Source: Thermaceae bacterium (GTDB lineage Bacteria; Deinococcota; Deinococci; Deinococcales; Marinithermaceae). Taken from it: a stretch of DNA of 24,627 bases. Positions 19,848-24,627 of this stretch are shown here, piece after piece. The notes under the pieces are model-generated. The model saw nothing but the letters and a program-made list of their open reading frames with translations, was not told where the DNA came from and did not search any database. The number at the start of each line of letters is the position of its first letter. Position 1 is the stretch's first letter. A program made the position numbers and the translations under genes. The DNA lies in the NCBI GenBank assembly GCA_026989475.1, contig JALSJG010000058.1, positions 1-24,627 on the forward strand, written 5' to 3'.

Positions 19848-20912
19848 ATGAATCCAAAGGTCGAGCGGATCGAGGTTTACGTCGACGAGGACAAGGAGCC
19901 GATCCGGGTCCTAACCGAGCCGCCCTTCGAGGTGGAACTCGATACCCGTACGCTCCCCGACGGCGCGCACCGCCTCCGCATCGTCACCGTCTTCAAGGAC
20001 GGCAGCCGCGAGGAGCGGGAGCTCCCCTTCGAGGTGGACAACCTCCCCGACGCCTTCGTGGACGGGATCGACGAGGGTCAGCGGGTGCGGGGCCAGGTCC
20101 GGTTCAACGTGCGCGTGGGCGACTACGAAAAGCCCAAGGAAGCGGCGGGCGCTTCCGCCTGGCTTTACGTCCTCTCCACCGTGCTGGTCCTGACCCTGGT
20201 CTGGGTCTTCTTCGCGGTGAGCCCCACCGCCGAGAAGGTCGCGGCCCAGATGGCCGTGGGTGGCGCGAAGGCCGAGGCCGAAGCGCCCCGGGGCGAGGGT
20301 GGCGCGCCGGTGAACGAAGCGCTCTTCAACCAAGGCAAGGAGCTCTACGCCGCGAATTGCGCTTCCTGCCACCAGCCCGATGGCAAGGGGCTTCCCGGCG
20401 TCTTTCCTGCCCTCGCCGGTAGCCAGGTGGTGGCCGATGTGAAGGCGGCGCTCAAGATGATCACCGAGGGGGGAAACGGCATGCCCGCGTTCCCGCAGTT
20501 CTCCTCCGAGGAGCTGGCTGCCTTGCTTACCTACATCCGCAACGAGTTCGGCAACCATTTTGGTGGCGTGGAGGTGGACGAGGTGCAAAAGCTCCTCGGG
20601 GGCGGGGAGGCCACGGCCCCGGCGGCGGACGAAGGGCTCCTCGCCGAGGGCGAGCAGGTCTACCTGCAAAACTGCGCCTCCTGCCACCAGCCGGACGGTT
20701 CCGGCATGGCCCCGCTCTTCCCCGCGCTGAAAGGAAACCCCAACCTCGAGGACGCGCAGCTGGTGATCGAGATCATCCTGAGGGGTAGGGGGGCGATGCC
20801 CTCCTTTGCCCAGCTCAGCGATCGCCAGATCGCGGCGGTCGCGAGCTTTGTGCGGGCCAAGCTCAACGACTTCGGTCCGGTGAGCGAGGACGAGGTCAAG
20901 TCGCTCCGCTAG
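19848..20912 (+). CDS. fbcC: Diheme cytochrome c subunit of the bc complex (FbcC)
   Basis: A 354-residue membrane-anchored cytochrome c, first gene of the bc operon. Residues 1 to 98 form a beta-rich Ig-like domain with no signal peptide. One membrane segment follows (104 to 124), then an Ala/Glu-rich linker and two cytochrome c domains, each with a CxxCH heme site: C171 to H175 and C276 to H280, with axial Met M212 (GMPAF) and M317 (AMPSF). The repeats NCASCHQPDG in both indicate domain duplication. The layout puts the Ig-like domain on the cytoplasmic side and the hemes outside. It would pass electrons from the Rieske protein to soluble cytochrome c. ATG after a strong GGAGGAGGG site. Confidence 0.88.
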   Translation: MNPKVERIEVYVDEDKEPIRVLTEPPFEVELDTRTLPDGAHRLRIVTVFKDGSREERELPFEVDNLPDAFVDGIDEGQRVRGQVRFNVRVGDYEKPKEAAGASAWLYVLSTVLVLTLVWVFFAVSPTAEKVAAQMAVGGAKAEAEAPRGEGGAPVNEALFNQGKELYAANCASCHQPDGKGLPGVFPALAGSQVVADVKAALKMITEGGNGMPAFPQFSSEELAALLTYIRNEFGNHFGGVEVDEVQKLLGGGEATAPAADEGLLAEGEQVYLQNCASCHQPDGSGMAPLFPALKGNPNLEDAQLVIEIILRGRGAMPSFAQLSDRQIAAVASFVRAKLNDFGPVSEDEVKSLR

Positions 20913-20921
20913 GGGGAGGGC

Positions 20922-21404
20922 ATGTACCGAAACGACGCGACGGGCCCCTTCTTCGCGCTGCTTTTAGCGGCGGCGCTTTACCTGTCCGCGTATCTGGATG
21001 GCCGGCGCATCGCCGCCATGGGTGGAGGCTACGAGGACGCGCTCACGGTGGGTCAGATTGGGCTCATCACCTTTGCGACCCTCTTCCTGATCTACGCGCT
21101 CATCGGTTTCTTCTCGATCTGGCTGGAGGGCGTGGAGCTCCGCCCCGGCCGCCGCCTACCGAGCCCCGGCGCGGCGGTGCCCCTGGTGGCGGTGCTGCTC
21201 GCGGTGATCGAGGCCGCCCTCGGAGGCTTCTTCGTCCGACTGATGCTCCACCACCTCACCGTGGAGCCGGTGAGCGCCGCTGCTCAGGGTGCGGTCTTTG
21301 GCGCGATGATGCTGGTGGGAGCGGTCTTGCTCGCGATCTACAAGAAGTACTACCTCGGCGACGAGGTCTTGGTGGAGGAAGAACACTCGGAGGTGCCCTG
21401 GTAA
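20922..21404 (+). CDS. fbcX: Membrane subunit FbcX of the bc complex
   Basis: A 160-residue membrane protein with four hydrophobic segments (about 9 to 26, 44 to 68, 86 to 107, 118 to 140) and a charged tail DEVLVEEEHSEVPW. No cofactor motif is visible. I assign it by its place between the cytochrome c and Rieske genes, as in the four-gene fbcCXFB operon known from Thermus thermophilus, where the X protein has no counterpart in ordinary bc1 complexes. Its stop overlaps the Rieske ATG by one base (TAATG). GGGGGAGGGC lies before its ATG. Confidence 0.8.
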   Translation: MYRNDATGPFFALLLAAALYLSAYLDGRRIAAMGGGYEDALTVGQIGLITFATLFLIYALIGFFSIWLEGVELRPGRRLPSPGAAVPLVAVLLAVIEAALGGFFVRLMLHHLTVEPVSAAAQGAVFGAMMLVGAVLLAIYKKYYLGDEVLVEEEHSEVPW

Positions 21405-22021
21405 TGGCGGACAAGACGGTGACCAACCGCAGGGCCGTGCTGCAGGCCTCGCTGGGTGCGGGGCTCGGGCTCGCGGCCCTTTCCAGCCTCTTCGTGGTCG
21501 GAGGGCTGAAACCCAAAAAGGAGATCACCCCCGAGTCCGAACCCCCCAAGGAGGGCGACCGTTTCGTGATCGCCGAGGGACCGGACAAGGGCAAGCTCAT
21601 CACCCTGGACGCGCTGCCCCTGGGCGGCCCTTTCGTGCTCGCCTGGCCCAAGGACCCGAATACCGGGGTGGTCAAAAGCGGCGAGCGCAACAACCTGGCG
21701 ATGATCATTCGCTTCCAGCCCGACGAGTACGACGAGGAAACCCGGGAGAACACCGACCAAGGGGTGGCGGTCTACTCGGCCATCTGCACCCACCTCGGGT
21801 GCACCGTAAGCCAGTGGCTCGCCGACCAGAAGGCCTTCCTCTGTCCCTGTCATAAGGGCATCTACGACCCCCGGAGAGGGGCCAGGGTGATCGGCGGGCC
21901 CCCGCCGCGGCCGCTCCCCATGCTGCCGGTCAAGGTGGAAAACGGTGAGGTGGTCGCCGCCGGCGGTTTCCTTTCGCCGGTTGGCGTGGCCTGGCGCCGA
22001 TCGGGCGCCCCACGGGTCTAG
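21404..22021 (+). CDS. fbcF: Rieske iron-sulfur protein of the bc complex (FbcF)
   Basis: A 205-residue Rieske protein. Residues 1 to 35 form an N-terminal anchor with a Tat-like start (TNRRAVLQ, then a hydrophobic stretch at 14 to 34). The cluster-binding boxes are CTHLGC (128 to 133) and CPCHKG (147 to 152), so C128, H130, C147 and H150 hold the 2Fe-2S cluster and C133 pairs with C149. PPPRPLPM (166 to 173) is the usual Pro loop. A long insertion at about 80 to 118 sits between the first strands and the cluster region. Lys instead of the usual Gly/Ser follows H150. It moves electrons from menaquinol at cytochrome b to FbcC. Confidence 0.95.
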   Translation: MADKTVTNRRAVLQASLGAGLGLAALSSLFVVGGLKPKKEITPESEPPKEGDRFVIAEGPDKGKLITLDALPLGGPFVLAWPKDPNTGVVKSGERNNLAMIIRFQPDEYDEETRENTDQGVAVYSAICTHLGCTVSQWLADQKAFLCPCHKGIYDPRRGARVIGGPPPRPLPMLPVKVENGEVVAAGGFLSPVGVAWRRSGAPRV

Positions 22022-22030
22022 GGGGGAAGG

Positions 22031-23263
22031 ATGAGCGTCTACAGGTGGCTCGACGAACGGCTTGACCTGGACCGCCTGAACAAGAAGTTCATGCGCAAGG
22101 CGTTCCCGGTGCATCATTCGTTCTTCCTCGGCGAGATCGCCCTTTTCTCCTTTATCGTGCTGGTGCTCACCGGGATCTTCCTGACCCTGAACTTCGAGCC
22201 CTCCTCCCGGCTGGTCGAGTACCGCGGAGAGAAGCTGCCTGCCGCCTACGCGTCGGTGCTCTACATCGACTCCCTGCCCTTTGGCAAGGTGATCCGAAGC
22301 GCTCACCACTGGGCGGCGAACATCATGGTGGCCTCGGTTTTCCTGCACCTCCTCCGTATCCTGCTTACCGGAGCCTACAAGCGGCCGCGCGAGATCAACT
22401 GGATCCTCGGGCTATTGCTGCTCGGGCTCACCGTGGTGCTTGCCTTTATCGGCTACGCGCTTCCCTTCGACGCGTACGCGGTGACCGCGACCCAGATCGG
22501 GTACGGCATCGCCAAAAGCATCCCTTACCTGGGGGACTGGCTGGCCCAGTTGATGTTCGGCGGGGAGTTCCCCTCGCTGCGCTCGCTGCCCCGCCTCTAC
22601 GCGCTCCACGTGCTCTGGTTGCCCCTGCTGCTCGCGGCCCTCATCGGCCTGCACCTCCTGATCATGATCAAGCAAAAGCACACCCAGCCCAGGTACGCCG
22701 AGGAGGTGGCGCCCGGCAAGGTTCTGGGTGTGCCGATGGTTCCGATGCAGGCCACGATGATGGGCATCCTCTTCCTGCTCTACCTGGGATCGCTCTTCCT
22801 GCTCGCGGGGGCGCTCATCGCTCACCCGGTCGAGGTGTACGGTCCCCCGGGTACGAGCACCCCCGTGCTCAAGCCGGAATGGTACTTCCTCTGGCTATAC
22901 GGCTTACTGCAGATGATTCCCAGTTCATGGCAGATCCCCCTCCCCGGGGGCGCCGCCATCACCTCCGAGTTTATCGGCGGGGTACTGATTCCGGGGTTGC
23001 TTGGGCTGGTGGCGCTGCTCCTTCCCTTCCTCGACACCCGCAGAACCAAGATGCGCTACCTTGAACTCCCCAGCCAGCACCCCATGCGCACCAGCGTGAC
23101 CGTGGGGCTGCTTTTCTTCTTCTTCGTCGCCACCTTCGCCGGCTGGAAGGAGGAGTTTGGCATGACCAACGCCCAGCTCTGGGCGATGCTCGTCTTCATC
23201 CCGCTCGGCGCGTGGCTCGCCACCTACGTGCTCATACGGCAAATCTGGGGGAAGGAGGGCTAG
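22031..23263 (+). CDS. fbcB: Cytochrome b of the bc complex (FbcB)
   Basis: A 410-residue diheme cytochrome b with cytochrome b6 and subunit IV parts in one chain. Heme ligands are H92 and H106 (SAHHWAANIMVASVFLHLLR) and H193 and H208 (ALHVLWLPLLLAALIGLHLL). The second pair is 15 residues apart, as in cytochrome b6, rather than 14 as in mitochondrial b. PEWY (282 to 285) is the quinol oxidation site motif. Eight membrane segments are predicted with no gap. It oxidises menaquinol at one face and reduces quinone at the other. The gene is last in the operon, 9 bases after the Rieske stop, and is followed by a GC-rich hairpin. Confidence 0.95.
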   Translation: MSVYRWLDERLDLDRLNKKFMRKAFPVHHSFFLGEIALFSFIVLVLTGIFLTLNFEPSSRLVEYRGEKLPAAYASVLYIDSLPFGKVIRSAHHWAANIMVASVFLHLLRILLTGAYKRPREINWILGLLLLGLTVVLAFIGYALPFDAYAVTATQIGYGIAKSIPYLGDWLAQLMFGGEFPSLRSLPRLYALHVLWLPLLLAALIGLHLLIMIKQKHTQPRYAEEVAPGKVLGVPMVPMQATMMGILFLLYLGSLFLLAGALIAHPVEVYGPPGTSTPVLKPEWYFLWLYGLLQMIPSSWQIPLPGGAAITSEFIGGVLIPGLLGLVALLLPFLDTRRTKMRYLELPSQHPMRTSVTVGLLFFFFVATFAGWKEEFGMTNAQLWAMLVFIPLGAWLATYVLIRQIWGKEG

Positions 23264-23283
23264 CTTCAAAGGGATCCCCCAAA

Positions 23284-23309
23284 CGGGGGCCCCCATCGGG
23301 GGGCCCCCG
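23284..23309 (+). terminator. GC-rich hairpin after the bc operon
   Basis: A perfect 11-base stem, CGGGGGCCCCC against GGGGGCCCCCG, with an ATCG loop, 20 bases after the cytochrome b stop. No T-run follows (GTCGCGTG), so it is either a factor-assisted terminator or a 3' end stabiliser. CCCCC at 23276-23280 could pair with GGGGG at 23285-23289 instead. Confidence 0.55.
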
Positions 23310-23350
23310 GTCGCGTGATGGTGCCCCGGGTTCGGCTCGATACGCTGAAG

Positions 23351-23376
23351 GCGTCCGTAGGGGACGCAGGAGGTGA
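23351..23376 (+). promoter_or_regulatory. 5' leader hairpin and ribosome binding site of the pilin
   Basis: GCGTCC at 23351-23356 pairs with GGACGC at 23362-23367 around a GTAGG loop. The stem ends right before AGGAGGTGA, a near-perfect ribosome binding site 6 bases before the ATG. The pair could stabilise the 5' end of an abundant pilin mRNA; regulation is speculation. Confidence 0.5.
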
Positions 23377-23382
23377 CCAAGG

Positions 23383-23781
23383 ATGAAGGGTAAGAAGGGT
23401 TTCACGCTGGTCGAGCTCGCGATCGTGATCGTGGTGATCGGGATCCTGGCGGCGATTGCCATCCCGCGTTTCATGTACATCGAGCAGGCGGCGAAGAAAA
23501 CCCAGCGCGAGGCGATCTTCAACTCGATCAACACCGCCCGCAGCATCTTCTACGCCAACAACCGCTACTGGCCGACCTGGAACCAGATCCGGGGCTACAT
23601 GGAGGAGGTACCCGCCGAGCTCAAGTTCCGAAGCGGCGAGGTCTACATGGACTACAACAACAACAACCGCGCCGACGCCGGCGAGAAGGTGGCGCTGCTC
23701 TACCGCGATGCCAACTGCACCCAGGCGGCTTCCAACCCCGCCAGCCACCGGGTGCTCTGCGTGCGGAAGAACGTTCGCTAG
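23383..23781 (+). CDS. Type IV pilin-like protein with EF-hand-like loop
   Basis: A 132-residue prepilin. The leader MKGKKG is followed by FTLVE, cut after G6 with E11 as the conserved Glu5 of the mature chain, then a hydrophobic helix LAIVIVVIGILAAIAIP (12 to 28). The globular part has DYNNNNRADAGE (90 to 101), which places D, N, N, D and E at positions 1, 3, 5, 9 and 12 of an EF-hand loop, so calcium binding is likely. C112 and C126 would form the C-terminal disulfide loop typical of pilins. Length fits a major or minor type IV pilin or a type II secretion pseudopilin. The strong ribosome binding site suggests high expression. A terminator follows. Confidence 0.88.
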   Translation: MKGKKGFTLVELAIVIVVIGILAAIAIPRFMYIEQAAKKTQREAIFNSINTARSIFYANNRYWPTWNQIRGYMEEVPAELKFRSGEVYMDYNNNNRADAGEKVALLYRDANCTQAASNPASHRVLCVRKNVR

Positions 23782-23805
23782 CTTCCACCATCCCCCTCTC
23801 CTCCC

Positions 23806-23837
23806 GGGGCCGGCGAAGGCCGGCCCCACTCGGTTTT
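23806..23837 (+). terminator. Rho-independent terminator after the pilin
   Basis: A perfect 9-base stem GGGGCCGGC/GCCGGCCCC with a GAAG tetraloop, followed after ACTCGG by TTTT. It ends the pilin transcript 25 bases past its stop. Confidence 0.8.
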
Positions 23838-23844
23838 CGCGGGG

Positions 23845-23850
23845 TAAAAT
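23845..23850 (+). promoter_or_regulatory. -10 box of the PilM-like gene
   Basis: TAAAAT lies 15 bases before the ATG at 23866, right after the pilin terminator, giving a leader of about 8 bases. No clear -35. Confidence 0.4.
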
Positions 23851-23865
23851 AGCGGCCGAAACGCC

Positions 23866-24627
23866 ATGCCCGAGCTTCTTTGCACCCCCGAGCGGCTCTT
23901 CCTCTACACCCACACGCTCCACGCGGAGCCCTGCGAGGGGGTGGTTAACGAGGAGGGCCGGCCGGATTATGGTCGGCTCTTCCTCGCGGTCCGGCGGGCC
24001 CTCGCGCGGCACCGGGTGCGGGGAGCGGTCTACCTTTCGCTCTCCCCCGAGCTTTTGCTCTTGCACGAGGCCCCTTTCCCCTCGTTCGAGGGCTTTCCCC
24101 TGGACGAGGCGATCCTCGCCGAAGCCCAGCGCAATCCCTTTTTCCGCGACCTGGATCTGGTGGTGGACTACGACCTCCTCCGGCCCGAGGGGCCGGCCCG
24201 GGTCTGGGTGCTTTTTGCCGCTTTGCCCCGGGAGGTGGCCCGGCGGATGGCCCGGGGGCTCCGGGCCCGCCGGATCGAGCCCTGGCCGCTTCCGCTATGG
24301 CGGGCGGCGAGGGCGCGGTACGGGAGCGAGCTCCGGTTTTTCGTGCTGGAGTCGGTGGCGAACACCCTGGCCGCCTTCGAGGGGGGGCGCATGCTCGGGT
24401 TTCGCCGCCTCACCCGGCCGGTGGCCGAGGGCGGGGAGGCCCTTGCCGAAGAGGTGCTCCGCTCGCTCGAGCTCTTCGAAGCCCATCCCCCCGCCGACCG
24501 GGCGCTCGTTTTTGGGCTTCCGGAGAGCCCGGAGCTTGGGGGCCTTCCCGCCGGGGCGGTGGACCGGGGAATCGCCCTTGAGGAGCTCAAGAAGGCGGCC
24601 TGGAGCAAGGAGCCGCCCTTTTTGGAC
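23866..24627 (+). CDS. PilM-like pilus assembly protein, 3' end cut by window edge
   Basis: An open frame of 254 codons from ATG to the window end without a stop. The layout resembles type IV pilus PilM: RGAVYLSLSPELLLLHEAPFP (53 to 73) for a VLSLPG-type strand followed by P-x-hydrophobic text, then LDEAILAEAQRNPFFRDLDLVVDYDLL (79 to 105), like the EAxxyIPF and LDY blocks of PilM, and VWVLFAALPREVARRMARGLRARRIEPWPLPLW (114 to 146), like the LLVAAxxEVV...GL.P..ID segment. It lacks the GLDIG-type phosphate motif near the N terminus, so nucleotide binding may be lost. The adjacent pilin supports a pilus role. The assignment rests on pattern only, and a divergent family is possible. Confidence 0.5.
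   Translation, partial: MPELLCTPERLFLYTHTLHAEPCEGVVNEEGRPDYGRLFLAVRRALARHRVRGAVYLSLSPELLLLHEAPFPSFEGFPLDEAILAEAQRNPFFRDLDLVVDYDLLRPEGPARVWVLFAALPREVARRMARGLRARRIEPWPLPLWRAARARYGSELRFFVLESVANTLAAFEGGRMLGFRRLTRPVAEGGEALAEEVLRSLELFEAHPPADRALVFGLPESPELGGLPAGAVDRGIALEELKKAAWSKEPPFLD

Overview
The window is GC-rich and gene-dense, with many stop/start overlaps of 4 to 16 bases and several start codons 6 to 8 bases downstream of a TANNNT box with no ribosome binding site (leaderless style). Together with a four-gene cytochrome bc operon in the order c, X, Rieske, b, a short GidA-related flavoprotein and a small CoA-binding protein, this points to the Deinococcus-Thermus phylum, most likely a member of the Thermaceae (Thermus, Meiothermus, Oceanithermus, Marinithermus or a relative). 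The genus is not decided by what I can see. No rRNA, tRNA, CRISPR array or transposase was found, and no gene-free stretch exceeds about 120 bases.

Layout. (1) 11-1338, minus: a SmtB/ZiaR-like metal sensor followed by a visibly AT-richer DUF4268 nuclease-like gene that looks acquired. (2) 1374-3227, plus: a membrane-anchored M23/LytM-fold protein lacking its usual catalytic residues, then an AI-2E-family permease. (3) 3273-7945, plus: a LuxR-type regulator, a secreted tandem thioredoxin-fold protein, a 76-residue Cys-rich secreted peptide, a duplicated MacB/FtsX-type permease and its ATPase. This is the most unusual block and my candidate for an undescribed system. (4) 7918-12363, minus: two nucleoside-type ABC permeases, a shortened AcuB-like CBS-ACT protein and the AcuC deacetylase. 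(5) 12405-14296, plus: menaquinone methyltransferase, an unknown protein and a short GidA-like flavoprotein. This runs convergently, with a 141-bp overlap, into mutY and a CoA-binding protein on the minus strand (14156-15599). (6) 15661-19763, plus: a tight operon of a beta-rich exported protein, two UgpA/UgpE-type sugar permeases, a UgpB-like binding protein and a TIM-barrel sugar phosphate isomerase, without an ATPase. (7) 19848-23263, plus: the bc complex operon, which uses the menaquinol made with help from ubiE/menG. (8) 23383-end, plus: a type IV pilin with an EF-hand-like loop and the start of a PilM-like gene cut by the window edge.

The main functional links are: block 3 as a possible peptide maturation, export or immunity unit; acuB-acuC as a control point for acetyl-CoA synthetase; the Ugp-like transporter feeding its own isomerase; and the pilin beside a PilM-like protein. 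All functional statements come from reading the sequence and from family knowledge. No database search was run.
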